This document shows positions 15,078 through 23,352 of a stretch of 64,000 bases of DNA, in pieces (positions within the stretch are counted from its first letter, which is position 1; every line of letters begins with the position of its first letter). Source of the DNA: Candidatus Bipolaricaulota bacterium (lineage in GTDB: Bacteria; Bipolaricaulota; Bipolaricaulia; RBG-16-55-9; DRXL01). Location of the stretch: contig JANXCC010000002.1 of assembly GCA_025060395.1 (NCBI GenBank), positions 38,234 to 102,233 on the forward strand, read 5' to 3'. Both the position numbers and the translations under genes were made by a program. The notes beneath the pieces are model-generated. The model did not search any database. It was not told where the DNA came from and saw only the letters and a list, made by a program, of their open reading frames with translations.

Positions 15078-15689
15078 TCACCCAGCGTGGGCCAGCAGCT
15101 TGTGAAAGAGCGTTCGCGCGCGCTCGCGCGTCTCTTCGACCGTGCCTGAGGTGTCCAGGACGAAGTCAGCCTGAGGGAGAAGTAATTCTGAGGGAGTCTG
15201 GGCTTCGACGCGACGGCGCGCCTCCTCGGGGTCAAGCCCGCTGCGCTCGATGAGTCTCTGAATCTGGGTGTGGCGTGGGGCAGTCACTAAAATAACATAA
15301 TCAAAAAAATCGCGCCGGACATAGGGCGATTCAAGCATAAGCGCTGCTTCGATGACCAAGAGCTTGGTGCCTTGAGCCCGATGCGACTGAGCGATCTTCT
15401 CTAGCGCTATTTGAACAGCCGGGTGTATGGTAGCGTTCACAAACTCTCGCGCTTCTGGATCAGAGAAGACGAGCGCGCCGAGTTTCTTTCGATCAATCTC
15501 GCCGTCTTCGGAGAGAATCTTTTCCCCAAAGTGCGCCACAAGCTTCTGGTAGGTCTCAGTGTTTTTTCTATATGTCTCCCAAGCGACCTTGTCAGCGTCA
15601 ACGACGGCGACCCCAGGAAGCTTTGCGGCTTCTTGAGCGACAAGGCTCTTCCCTACAGCAATGCCACCGGCTATACCAACGATCAGCAT
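15078..15689 (-). CDS. coaE: Dephospho-CoA kinase
   Basis: Phosphorylates dephospho-CoA, the last step of CoA synthesis. The 203-residue protein has the P-loop GIAGGIAVGKS at the N-terminus and an early Asp pair in VVDADKV. It also has the family helix ATIHPAVQIALEKI and the LID region TAPRHTQIQRLIERSGLDPEEARRR. The ATG at 15689 follows the exonuclease stop by one base; a start eight codons earlier would overlap that gene. It is the last gene of a tlyA-exonuclease-coaE run. Confidence 0.93.
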   Translation of the reverse strand: MLIVGIAGGIAVGKSLVAQEAAKLPGVAVVDADKVAWETYRKNTETYQKLVAHFGEKILSEDGEIDRKKLGALVFSDPEAREFVNATIHPAVQIALEKIAQSHRAQGTKLLVIEAALMLESPYVRRDFFDYVILVTAPRHTQIQRLIERSGLDPEEARRRVEAQTPSELLLPQADFVLDTSGTVEETRERARTLFHKLLAHAG

Positions 15690-15690
15690 T

Positions 15691-16392
15691 CTATGAGTGT
15701 GCTTTGTCTTCAAAGCTTAGAAGCTCGCGCCAGCGTCGATAGAGCTCAGCCGTGGCGCGCACGTCGTCAAAACAATATTGAGCGATCTCGCGATACTTGC
15801 CCTCGGCAAAGAGTTTGTTAATCTGCGGGCCGGAGAGACGCCCCTTGGGGCTTGTGATGCCGAACGCTTTACAATAAAAATCAAGATTGAATCGTCGGAT
15901 CGCGCCGTGGAACGTCAATTCTTCTAGCAGATCTATATGCTTGGCATCGAAGCGCGAGGGCATCAAGTCTCGCGATGGTTTGATACCCAGAATCGCCGAG
16001 CGCAGCAGTAAAAATGGGCAATCGAAGCCCCGGCCGTTGAACGTGATGATCTGTCTGTAAAGGCGCACGTCTTCCCAGAATCTCGTCAGAATCTCTCTTT
16101 CGCTGCCTGACTCGAACTCGATGAGAGTATCTTCAGAGCGCCAGGACTCCTTCGTTGGTGCTTGGTAGTAGACGCGGCCCCTTTGGCTTTGGACGTTGAG
16201 CATCCCGATGGCGACGACCTGGGCCGTGAACGGATAGAGATTGAGCTGGGCGATGAGGTCTTCGCGTTTGCGCTCTTGGCGTTCTGGGGTCTCTTCGCGC
16301 TCAGCCCATTTCAAGAGATATTCTCTCTGGGCTTCATCGAAAGATTCGATGGGCAACCCCACGGTCTCGATGTCGAGGACGAGCTGAGCCAT
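15691..16392 (-). CDS. Predicted DEDD-superfamily 3'-5' exonuclease
   Basis: A 233-residue protein starting MAQLVLDIETVGLP, where D-I-E is the ExoI motif of the DEDD superfamily. ExoII is ITFNGRGFDCPFLLLRS, and ExoIII lies in AQYCFDDVRATAELY. This resembles the PolB-like exonuclease domain found as a stand-alone protein. The role is probably nucleic-acid trimming or repair. TATAAT (16404-16399) lies only six bases before the ATG and overlaps the tlyA stop, which suggests an internal leaderless promoter. Confidence 0.82.
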   Translation of the reverse strand: MAQLVLDIETVGLPIESFDEAQREYLLKWAEREETPERQERKREDLIAQLNLYPFTAQVVAIGMLNVQSQRGRVYYQAPTKESWRSEDTLIEFESGSEREILTRFWEDVRLYRQIITFNGRGFDCPFLLLRSAILGIKPSRDLMPSRFDAKHIDLLEELTFHGAIRRFNLDFYCKAFGITSPKGRLSGPQINKLFAEGKYREIAQYCFDDVRATAELYRRWRELLSFEDKAHS

Positions 16393-16399
16393 AGAGCTA

Positions 16400-17191
16400 T
16401 TATAATTCTTTATGAGCGTGCTCGACCAGTCGCGCCCAGTCGAGGGGCACACCGTGAGACGATTCATTGCGAATGTGTAGAAAGAACTCGATATTCCCTG
16501 CTGGTCCCCTGATGGGTGAGTGCGTCGCGTTCACGACTGAGAGCTTCAGCGTTTCTTCTGCGAAGCGCACCAGGTCTTCCAAGACGCGTTGATGCACGGA
16601 TGGATCTCTGACAACGCCGCGCCGAACGTGCTCTCGACCCGCTTCAAATTGGGGTTTTACGAGAGAGATCAGATCGCCCTGGGGCTTGACGATCTGGGTG
16701 AGCGGGGGCAAGATCAGCTTGAGCGAGATGAACGAGACATCTACTGTTGCGATGTCAACGAGTTCGCCGATCTGTTGGGGCTGCAAATACCGGGCGTTAA
16801 TCTCTTCTAAGACAACGACTCTTGAGTCGGTGCGCAGCTTCCAATCGAGCTGCCCTTTGCCCACGTCAACAGCGTAGACTTTTTTTGCTCCGTGCTGGAG
16901 CAGACAATCTGTGAATCCCCCGGTCGAAGCGCCAACGTCTAGGCAGACTTTGTTCGTGACGTCTATCTGAAATGCGCGAAGCGCTTTCTCTAATTTTAAC
17001 CCACCTTGGCTGACGTAGCGGGGAGTCTCTTTGACTTCGATCTGCGAATCAACAGAGACTTGAGCGCCAGGCTTGTCTATGATTTGTCCGTTGACAAGCA
17101 CTAAGCCAGCAGAGATAGCCCGCTGGGCTTGAGCGCGGGAGCTAAAGAGCCCACGATCTACGAGCAAAAGATCCAGACGTCGTTTGGACAT
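16400..17191 (-). CDS. tlyA: TlyA-family rRNA (cytidine-2'-O)-methyltransferase
   Basis: A 263-residue protein: an N-terminal S4 RNA-binding domain (KRRLDLLLVDRGLFSSRAQA, residues 1-60) followed by an FtsJ-type SAM methyltransferase with LDVGASTGGFTDCLLQ (motif I), VDVGKGQLDWKLR, and LVKPQFEAGRE. Family members 2'-O-methylate 16S and 23S rRNA. Length and domain order are standard. It heads the run tlyA, exonuclease, coaE. Confidence 0.92.
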   Translation of the reverse strand: MSKRRLDLLLVDRGLFSSRAQAQRAISAGLVLVNGQIIDKPGAQVSVDSQIEVKETPRYVSQGGLKLEKALRAFQIDVTNKVCLDVGASTGGFTDCLLQHGAKKVYAVDVGKGQLDWKLRTDSRVVVLEEINARYLQPQQIGELVDIATVDVSFISLKLILPPLTQIVKPQGDLISLVKPQFEAGREHVRRGVVRDPSVHQRVLEDLVRFAEETLKLSVVNATHSPIRGPAGNIEFFLHIRNESSHGVPLDWARLVEHAHKEL

Positions 17192-17247
17192 AGTCTTCTT
17201 TATTTTGAATTCCTTACCAAACCCATTATACTTTGTGCTAAGAGGGG

Positions 17248-19227
17248 ATGAATATGGAGCTCAAGCAACAACGTAAGCGATGGCCCTGGGGCCTCGTCTT
17301 TGTAGGGATCATTTTCGCGATCTTCATGGTCTTCCAAGTACGGGCGTGGATCGAAAAGCCCCGACAGACTAAGCCGATCACGTATCTGTTTGATCAGCCC
17401 GTAACTGTTCGATTAGAAACGAACGAAGACTGGTTACGGGGCGTGGTGTGGATCAAGCCTCGGCTGTGGACGCAGAGTGCGGCGTTCTCTCCTGATGGGC
17501 AGTTCATCGCTGTGCCTATGGGCTTTGGGATGATCGGGATCTTGCGCGCACAAGACGGCAGCTTGGTGCGCATGATGGCAGCACGTAAGAGTCGAATCGA
17601 ATGGGTCGCTTTTTCGCCCGATGGGCGGTTTTTGGCTTCTAGAGATGATGAGGAGATTCAGCTATGGAGCATTGCCGACGGGAAGACCGAGATCGTAAAG
17701 AGATTTCCTTGCAAAATATACCATCCATGGGGTGAGCAAGCTGTGTTCTCGCCCGATGGGCGCTTGCTGGCCGCTGGATGTGAAACCACCGTTAAAATAT
17801 GGGAGCTCGAAACCGACCACGTAAGCACTATCCCTGCAGGAGGGCAGCCCACTTTATTTTCTTCTTCCGTGGCATTCTCTGACGATGGGCAGCTGATCGC
17901 CTCCAGCGACTTCAGGGATGGAACTATTAGGGTCTGGCGAGCGAGGGACGGAACGGAGCTTTTTGCGATTAAAGAGCAAAAAACTTTTGGTCCTGTGAAT
18001 CTCTCACTAAGAGGATCGCTGCTTGCGTCTGCAACCCCAGAAGGCGTGATCAAGCTGTGGCGTTTGCCTGAAGGGAGTCTTGTACGGACTATCTCTGCAC
18101 ATCGCAAAGCAAAATTGACCCCTGTCGTGCTCTTCTCGCCGAGCGGTGATATGCTCGCTTCAAGCTCTGGGGAGACTATCAAGCTTTGGAGCCCTGAGGG
18201 ACGGTTTCTCGGACGGCTCGACTGGCAAGCCGGCTGGCCTCTGGCTTTCTCGCCTGATGGGAAATATTTGCTTTCAGGAGGGACTACGCTTAAGCTCTGG
18301 CAGCTCTCTGATAGATCTTTGAAGCTGAACCTTGGAGGGATTCATCCTTTGTGGACAGTGGGGGAAGGGGTAGAAGCGCTTGCGTTCTCCGCAGATGGGT
18401 CCTTGCTTGCTTCTTCGTTTTCAGATAATTCTGAAGAGGGCGTGAAGCTGTGGCGGATGCCCAAGGGGCGTCTTGAGGGGATATTACCTACACGGGGACA
18501 TGCCTTGGCCTTCTCTCCTGACGGTCAGCTTCTCGCAGTAGTCGAGCCTCAAGCCGTTACGCTCTGGCGCATAGCCGACGGAAAGCGTGTGCGTTCTCAT
18601 TCGTGTCGTGTGACAAGCTTCACGGGTTATTTAGTAGCTTTCTCGCCTGATGGGGCGCTTCTTGCTGCTGCATGTGAGCATCAAATTATAGCATGGAATG
18701 TCTCAGATGGCAGCCAGTTCTTTTCCGCAAGAAGCTGGAGAGTAGGAGGAATCGCCTTCTCGCCCGATGGCCAGTTGCTCGCGGTCAACGGCACGGGTGT
18801 GAAGCTCTACAGTGCTCGCGACGGCAAGGAAGTGCGCACGCTTCTCCAGGCTAGTTATTGCTTGGGCAGTTGTGCTGTGGCCTTTTCAACCGATGGCCAG
18901 CTTGTCGCTGCCTCTCCTGACGGTGACAGTATTACGGTGTGGCGGGTTTCAAATGGCCAGGAGGTACGCAGCTATGTAACTCAGTCGGAGTATTGGAGTG
19001 ATATTCAAGCACTAGCTTTCGTCCCTAGCAGCAAGATTGTTGCTATTGCTGAGGGTGAAGTGATCAAGTTATGGGACGTTGAGAATGACCAATGGGTTGG
19101 CATTCTCCAAGGACACGGAGGCTCGATCGATAGTCGGATCAAAACCTTAGCTGCCTCTCCAGACGGCAAGTATCTAGCCTCCGGTGGCAGCGATGGCCTA
19201 GCGCTCTGGCAAATACAAAACCGATGA
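17248..19227 (+). CDS. Membrane-anchored WD40-repeat protein
   Basis: A 659-residue protein with a short basic N-terminus, one hydrophobic segment at about residues 14-33, and then repeated WD40 blades across the rest. Recurrent units read AFSPDGQLLA followed by xxxIKLWxxxDG. I count at least twelve such SPDG/LW units, enough for two seven-bladed propellers. The propellers would face the periplasm. Such proteins act as protein-interaction scaffolds; the partner is unknown. AGAGGGG precedes the ATG. The stop directly abuts the convergent aminotransferase stop. Confidence 0.82.
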   Translation: MNMELKQQRKRWPWGLVFVGIIFAIFMVFQVRAWIEKPRQTKPITYLFDQPVTVRLETNEDWLRGVVWIKPRLWTQSAAFSPDGQFIAVPMGFGMIGILRAQDGSLVRMMAARKSRIEWVAFSPDGRFLASRDDEEIQLWSIADGKTEIVKRFPCKIYHPWGEQAVFSPDGRLLAAGCETTVKIWELETDHVSTIPAGGQPTLFSSSVAFSDDGQLIASSDFRDGTIRVWRARDGTELFAIKEQKTFGPVNLSLRGSLLASATPEGVIKLWRLPEGSLVRTISAHRKAKLTPVVLFSPSGDMLASSSGETIKLWSPEGRFLGRLDWQAGWPLAFSPDGKYLLSGGTTLKLWQLSDRSLKLNLGGIHPLWTVGEGVEALAFSADGSLLASSFSDNSEEGVKLWRMPKGRLEGILPTRGHALAFSPDGQLLAVVEPQAVTLWRIADGKRVRSHSCRVTSFTGYLVAFSPDGALLAAACEHQIIAWNVSDGSQFFSARSWRVGGIAFSPDGQLLAVNGTGVKLYSARDGKEVRTLLQASYCLGSCAVAFSTDGQLVAASPDGDSITVWRVSNGQEVRSYVTQSEYWSDIQALAFVPSSKIVAIAEGEVIKLWDVENDQWVGILQGHGGSIDSRIKTLAASPDGKYLASGGSDGLALWQIQNR

Positions 19228-20430
19228 TCACCGAGTCTGTGTGTAGCTGAGAAGCCCCTCGCGCAAGATGCGCATTGCTCTCTTGAGCGCATCCGTGTTC
19301 AGCACATACGCGATGCGCACTTCGTCGCGGCCCTTGCCCGGAGTCGCGTAGAACTCGGCGGCCGGGGCGAGCATCACCGTCTCGTTGTCCAGCGAAAAGT
19401 CCGTGAGCAGCCAGCGCGCAAAGTGCTCCGCATCTTCAACGGGCAGCTTCGCTGTGACGTAGAACGCCCCTTGAGGCTTAGCACAGATCACGCCGGGCAT
19501 CTGGAGCAACTCAGCGTAAACCAAGTCTCTGCGCTGCTTGAACTCGGCGATCATCTCACTGATGAACTTCTGATACTGCGAAGACTTCAAGAGATGGATC
19601 AGCCCATATTGTTCGAGCGTGGGCGGCGACAGCCGCGCCTGCGCAAACTTCAGCGCCGACTCCATGACTGAAAGATTCTTGCTCGCGATCACGCCGATGC
19701 GCGCCCCGCACGCCGAAAAACGCTTCGAGATACTGTCGACCAAGATCGCGCGATCTTCTATCCCCGACAGCTGCAAGACGCTGATCGCCTGAGCGCCATC
19801 ATAGGTGAACTCGCGATAGACTTCATCAGCAATGATATAGAGATTGTACTTACGCGCGATCTCCGCGAGCATTTCGAGCTCGGCTTTGGTATAGACGACC
19901 CCGGTGGGGTTGCCCGGATTGCAGAAGAGTATCGCCTTGGTCTTCGGGGTGATCTTCGCTTCGATAGACGTTCTATCTGGCAGCCGGAAACCGTCCTCGG
20001 CTCTTGTCTCAATGGGCACGATCTGAATCCCTGTGATCTGGGCATACGAGTTATAGTTCGTATAGTAAGGCTCAGGGACTATGATCTGATCGCCGACATC
20101 AGTGACAGCGAGAAGCGCGAACGTGATCGCCTCGCTGCCGCCGGTCGTGATGATCATCTCATCGCGAGTGAGCGCGATATCGAACGTCCGATAGTACTCT
20201 ACCAGCGCGTCGAGGGCTTCGTCTAATCCCTGGGAGGGGCTATAAGCCAAGACGCCTTGGGCAGCTTGACGAATACCGTCAAAATACTCTTTAGGCGTGG
20301 GAATATCTGGCTGCCCGATATTTAAGTGATAGACTCTCTTTCCGGCGCGTTTGGCTTGATCGGCTAAGGGCTTGAGCTTCCGGATAGGCGAAGCCTGAAC
20401 GGTTTTCGCTCGCCAACTGATAGATGGCAT
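19228..20430 (-). CDS. Class I/II pyridoxal-phosphate aminotransferase (aspartate aminotransferase-like)
   Basis: A 400-residue cytoplasmic aminotransferase. It shows HLNIGQPDIPTPK near the N-terminus, GGSEAITFAL (cofactor phosphate), NPGNPTGVVYTKAEL, IIADEVYREFTYDG, and the lysine site SISKRFSACGARIG. It transfers amino groups between aspartate or related amino acids and 2-oxoacids; the substrate range is not readable. The start at 20430 (MPSISWRAKTV) has AAGGAGGAATC immediately before it. The frame stays open far upstream only because it runs through the SRP RNA and tRNA genes. Confidence 0.9.
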   Translation of the reverse strand: MPSISWRAKTVQASPIRKLKPLADQAKRAGKRVYHLNIGQPDIPTPKEYFDGIRQAAQGVLAYSPSQGLDEALDALVEYYRTFDIALTRDEMIITTGGSEAITFALLAVTDVGDQIIVPEPYYTNYNSYAQITGIQIVPIETRAEDGFRLPDRTSIEAKITPKTKAILFCNPGNPTGVVYTKAELEMLAEIARKYNLYIIADEVYREFTYDGAQAISVLQLSGIEDRAILVDSISKRFSACGARIGVIASKNLSVMESALKFAQARLSPPTLEQYGLIHLLKSSQYQKFISEMIAEFKQRRDLVYAELLQMPGVICAKPQGAFYVTAKLPVEDAEHFARWLLTDFSLDNETVMLAPAAEFYATPGKGRDEVRIAYVLNTDALKRAMRILREGLLSYTQTR

Positions 20431-20446
20431 GATTCCTCCTTCTTGT

Positions 20447-20494
20447 GACCTCTCCCTGAGCCCCTTCCCTTGAGGGAAGGGGTGGGGGTTAGGT
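20447..20494. repeat. CCTCTCCCT/AGGGAAGGG-type interspersed inverted repeat, copy 1
   Basis: The block runs from GACCTCTCCCTGAGCC to GGGGTTAGGTC, with a central palindrome CCCTTCCCTTGAGGGAAGGGG. A related, longer copy lies inside the C45 acyltransferase gene (22950-23032), with more diverged relatives at 51560-51626 and 62160-62208. It lies in the leader of the aminotransferase gene. Confidence 0.6.
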
Positions 20495-20519
20495 CTGATT
20501 AGCTCAGGCCGGCCCGCTC

Positions 20520-20610
20520 CAGAAACGGCGCCCGCAGGGGACATCTTACCGTTGCTCCCTTCCGGGCCTGGCGGGGTTCGACGGCCTGCGCCGCCGCTCC
20601 GCAGCGAGCC
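20520..20610 (-). ncRNA. ffs: Signal recognition particle RNA (small bacterial type)
   Basis: On the minus strand the invariant SRP domain IV core is present: CCAGGCCCGGAAGGGAGCAA with its GGAAG tetraloop-type cap and asymmetric bulge. The flanks pair (CGCAGG with CCTGCG). The ends are estimated from pairing and could be off by about 15 bases. The RNA works with Ffh and with FtsY, whose gene is at 47365, to target membrane and secreted proteins. Confidence 0.88.
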
Positions 20611-20619
20611 GACCCCAGC

Positions 20620-20688
20620 CCAGGCTTCGCCTGGACCGTTCATCGTGCCGCCGCAGGCGGCACGGTGCACAGTCCAGACGAAGTCTGG
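20620..20688. repeat. tRNA-linked palindromic element, copy A (69 bp)
   Basis: A near-perfect palindrome whose arms each fold. CCAGGC-TTC-GCCTGG is at 20620-20634, a 9-bp stem CGTGCCGCC-GCA-GGCGGCACG at 20644-20664, and CCAGAC-GAA-GTCTGG at 20674-20688. The last three bases (TGG on the plus strand) are also the encoded CCA of tRNA-Ser(GGA). Copy C (25978-26046) has the same length and layout. Confidence 0.8.
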
Positions 20689-20775
20689 CGGAGAGGGTGG
20701 GATTTGAACCCACGGCCGACTTACGCCGGCACGTGCTCTCCAGGCACGCCCCTTAGTCCGCTCGGACACCTCTCC
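20686..20775 (-). tRNA. tRNA-Ser (anticodon GGA)
   Basis: A 90-base class II tRNA on the minus strand. The 5' GGAGAGG pairs with CCTCTCC, the D-arm is GTCCGAGCGGAC, the anticodon stem CGTGC/GCACG encloses loop CTGGAGA (GGA), there is a long variable arm, and the T-loop is GGTTCAAATCC. CCA is encoded, and it coincides with the edge of the palindromic element. Confidence 0.95.
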
Positions 20776-20790
20776 AGATCTTCTGTAAAA

Positions 20791-20819
20791 AGTTTATCTC
20801 AAGCTCTGGGCTCTGTCAA
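20791..20819 (-). promoter_or_regulatory. Promoter for tRNA-Ser(GGA)
   Basis: On the minus strand TTGACA (20819-20814), a 17-base spacer and TAAACT (20796-20791) sit about 15 bases before the tRNA 5' end. The spacing is consensus for the housekeeping sigma factor. Confidence 0.7.
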
Positions 20820-20831
20820 TCGAGTCACTAT

Positions 20832-20861
20832 TTGACAGCTCTTTGAGAATTTCTCTACACT
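20832..20861 (+). promoter_or_regulatory. Promoter for mscL
   Basis: TTGACA (20832-20837), an 18-base spacer and TACACT (20856-20861). The mscL ATG follows about 30 bases later with GAGAGGAGGGCG as ribosome-binding site. Confidence 0.68.
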
Positions 20862-20891
20862 CACGTCATCTTAAATTGAGAGGAGGGCGCT

Positions 20892-21332
20892 ATGCTCAAG
20901 GAGTTCAAAGAGTTTGCGATGCGCGGCAACGTGCTAGACATGGCTATCGGGATCATCATCGGTGCGGCCTTCGGCAAGATCGTCAGCTCGCTTGTCACCG
21001 ATATTCTCATGCCGCCCATCGGGTTGCTCTTGGGGAGAGTTGACTTCTCCAACTTGTTCATCAATCTCTCTGGGGTGCCTTATGCGTCCTTGGCTGAGGC
21101 CAAGGCGGCCGGAGCTCCGACAATCAACTATGGGGTCTTCCTCAATACCGTGCTCGACTTCGTGATCGTCGCGTTTGCGGTCTTTTTAGTGATTCGGCAG
21201 GTCAATCGCCTAAGACGACAGCCTGAGCCAGCGCCTGCAGCACCGACAACAAAAGAGTGCCCCTACTGCTTCTCGGTGATCTCGATCCGGGCGACGCGCT
21301 GCCCCTATTGTACTTCCGAAGTGCACACGTGA
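20892..21332 (+). CDS. mscL: Large-conductance mechanosensitive channel with C-terminal zinc ribbon
   Basis: A 146-residue inner-membrane channel that opens under membrane tension to release solutes during osmotic downshock. The N-terminus [33 protein letters not shown] is the MscL S1/TM1 signature; TM2 is [24 protein letters not shown]. Residues about 121-143 form a zinc-ribbon-like CPYC-x12-CPYC. This tail is absent from the E. coli protein but known in MscL of other phyla. Confidence 0.95.
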   Translation: MLKEFKEFAMRGNVLDMAIGIIIGAAFGKIVSSLVTDILMPPIGLLLGRVDFSNLFINLSGVPYASLAEAKAAGAPTINYGVFLNTVLDFVIVAFAVFLVIRQVNRLRRQPEPAPAAPTTKECPYCFSVISIRATRCPYCTSEVHT

Positions 21333-21355
21333 AGCCAGAACGGGTATAATGTCGG

Positions 21356-22189
21356 ATGATGAAGATCATCTGGCATCCCAAGTGTTTGGAATATGGGACT
21401 CCGGGGCATCCTGAAGGCCCGGAGCGCCTTGTCCACGCCTATGCGTTCTTGAGTGATCCCACGTTGGGCTATGAGTTCGTCTTGGCTGAGCCTGCTTCAG
21501 AAGAAGATTTGCTTCGCGTTCACTCGCCTAGGCATATTGAGAACCTCAAGAAACTGCACTTCTATGATCCCGACTCTCCCAGATATCCTAATATCTTTGA
21601 GTACGCGCAGCTCTCGGCGGGTGCGGCGATCCAGGCGATGAGGCTGAACGGCTTTTCGCTGATGCGCCCGCCGGGGCATCACGCGGCGCGCGAGCGCGTC
21701 GCCGGCTTTTGTTATCTGAATAATATCGCGATTGCCGTCAGAGCGTCGGGCAAAAAGACGCTGATTGTTGATATTGACGGCCATCACGGCGACGGCACCC
21801 AAGCGATCTTCCTCGGCGATCCCCAAGTCATATATATTTCGTTGCACAGTTTTCCCAACTATCCAGGGACAGGGCTGCGCCCAGAGCAGAACTGTTATAA
21901 CTATCCGCTGCCCTTCAATTGTGGGGACAAGGTCTATCTGCAGACGCTCGACGAAGCTCTCACGTCGATAGATCTGAACGGGATCGAGCACGTAGCGATC
22001 TCAGCAGGGTTCGACACATACTATAAAGATCCGTTAGCGTCGCTAGGATTGACGACGGAGGGGTATTTTCGCATTGGGCAGCGTTTGAAGAAGCTGGGGC
22101 TGCCGACGTTTGTCGTGCTCGAGGGCGGCTATTGGGTCGAAGATTTGGGCAGAAATATTCATGCGCTGCTGAGTGGGCTCAGCTCTTAG
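21356..22189 (+). CDS. Histone-deacetylase-family (AcuC/HDAC-like) deacetylase
   Basis: A 277-residue zinc-dependent deacetylase. The family motifs are RPPGHHAARERVAGFCYLNN (the catalytic His pair), VDIDGHHGDGTQAIF (zinc-binding Asp and His), and AGFDTYYKDPLASLGLTTEGY (second Asp ligand), closing with LEGGYWVEDLG. Bacterial members act on acetylated proteins, acetoin metabolism or polyamines; the substrate is unknown here. A TATAAT box (21345-21350) lies five bases before the ATG, so the mRNA is probably leaderless. The last four bases overlap the convergent C45 gene. Confidence 0.9.
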   Translation: MMKIIWHPKCLEYGTPGHPEGPERLVHAYAFLSDPTLGYEFVLAEPASEEDLLRVHSPRHIENLKKLHFYDPDSPRYPNIFEYAQLSAGAAIQAMRLNGFSLMRPPGHHAARERVAGFCYLNNIAIAVRASGKKTLIVDIDGHHGDGTQAIFLGDPQVIYISLHSFPNYPGTGLRPEQNCYNYPLPFNCGDKVYLQTLDEALTSIDLNGIEHVAISAGFDTYYKDPLASLGLTTEGYFRIGQRLKKLGLPTFVVLEGGYWVEDLGRNIHALLSGLSS

Positions 22190-23352
22190 AGCTTCAGCAT
22201 GCTGTACTCATGCTGGCACGGCGGCCCGCTGGCGATGAGAAGCGTCTTTTCATGGAGGTCCATCACGACCGACACAACAGTGGCGTAGCGCTCTTCTGGG
22301 GGAAAGTTTTCGTCGGGATGGCGACAGAGCGAGTAGGGGAAATCGTCGTGATCGCGTAAGATTTCTATAGCTCGCTCAAGAGAGATCTGAGAGCTTGAGC
22401 GCAAGAGCTGCTGAACACGTGCTAAGCGCTGTTCGGTGCTGGGGCGCTTAGAAGTGTGAATCTGGCGCGTCAGTCCTACAGCGTTCAGATTAAGAAAGTG
22501 ATTTGTGTGCGTGAGCCAGCCGTCTTGGGGAAAGATGCTGCTAACGCCCGTTGGAGCGGTCTCTAAGTCAATCGCTCTATCGGGCGCTTGGGCGATGAGA
22601 AAATTCGCAGAGACGCTGCGCTCGCCCTCGGTGACGACACGCACGGCTTGCTCAAAATCAGGGCAGCGCAAGACCTCCCAGCAGCGCACATGGAAGGGCT
22701 TGGAGAGCCGTGCCCAATTGTCGTGCTCCGAGTTCAGCCCGTTGATCGCCAGCCCCAAGCCTGACGAGTTTAAGCCGATCTTGCCCCCGACAATCCCTGC
22801 TTCGGTAAAACAGAGAATCTCGGGTATCCCTGGCTCACGAATTTTTAAGACGAGGCCTTGCACTTCAGGGATCCAGTCCCAGTTTTCGGCTAAGAGCAAG
22901 TGTCCGTTGGCAGTCTTAGTGGGCAAGACAGTGAAGCTGGTGCAGCCGTGGGACCTCTCCCCCAGCCCCTCCCCTAAAGGAGGAGGGGAGCCTCCCCCCT
23001 TCTTCAGGGAAGGAGACCAGGGGGTTAGGTCAGCATTGAGCACTTTACGCGTCTCTTCACTATAGATTAATTCGTAGCGCGCGTTGAGCGCCGCGATCTC
23101 TAGCAGCTCTCTCCCAGAGCCTTCGGCGACGCCCCGCATCGCCTCAGCATAGCGGGGCGCAAGCTTCTCAATCACATCCAGATACAACCCTGAACGACGC
23201 AAGACTTCAGATTTGGGAAGTCCTGTCTCGCGCTCGAAGCGATAGAAATAGATCTCCAAATTCTTGGCGATCAGCTCACGTGCGAGCTGGCCGTGAGTGA
23301 GTCCTTGTTCGTAGGGGGTGCCCTCAAGCTCCAGGACCGGCAGCGTCTTCAT
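22186..23352 (-). CDS. C45-family autoproteolytic acyltransferase/amidohydrolase with repeat-encoded insertion
   Basis: A 388-residue Ntn-hydrolase-like protein of the AAT/C45 family, related to isopenicillin-N acyltransferase. The N-terminus has LELEGTPYEQGLTHGQLARELI; the nucleophile region is HGCTSFTVLPTKTANGHLLLAENWDW with Cys137; then come GLNSSGLGLAINGLNS and WLTHTNHFLN. Residues about 108-135 (PWSPSLKKGGGSPPPLGEG...) are translated from an interspersed DNA repeat and sit directly before the nucleophile, where family members self-cleave. The ATG at 23352 overlaps the GNAT stop as ATGA. The natural substrate is unknown. Confidence 0.85.
   Translation of the reverse strand: MKTLPVLELEGTPYEQGLTHGQLARELIAKNLEIYFYRFERETGLPKSEVLRRSGLYLDVIEKLAPRYAEAMRGVAEGSGRELLEIAALNARYELIYSEETRKVLNADLTPWSPSLKKGGGSPPPLGEGLGERSHGCTSFTVLPTKTANGHLLLAENWDWIPEVQGLVLKIREPGIPEILCFTEAGIVGGKIGLNSSGLGLAINGLNSEHDNWARLSKPFHVRCWEVLRCPDFEQAVRVVTEGERSVSANFLIAQAPDRAIDLETAPTGVSSIFPQDGWLTHTNHFLNLNAVGLTRQIHTSKRPSTEQRLARVQQLLRSSSQISLERAIEILRDHDDFPYSLCRHPDENFPPEERYATVVSVVMDLHEKTLLIASGPPCQHEYSMLKL
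22950..23032. repeat. CCTCTCCC-type interspersed repeat inserted in frame in the C45 gene, copy 2
   Basis: The segment reads from GACCTCTCCCCCAGCCCC to CCAGGGGGTTAGGTC and resembles copy 1 at 20447-20494 at both ends. The reading frame of the acyltransferase stays open through it, adding about 28 residues rich in Pro, Gly and Ser. Confidence 0.72.

Noticed and set aside
20431..20769. Upstream extension of the aminotransferase frame
   Set aside because: It runs through a repeat, the SRP RNA and tRNA-Ser; the ATG at 20430 has a strong ribosome-binding site and the family-typical N-terminus.
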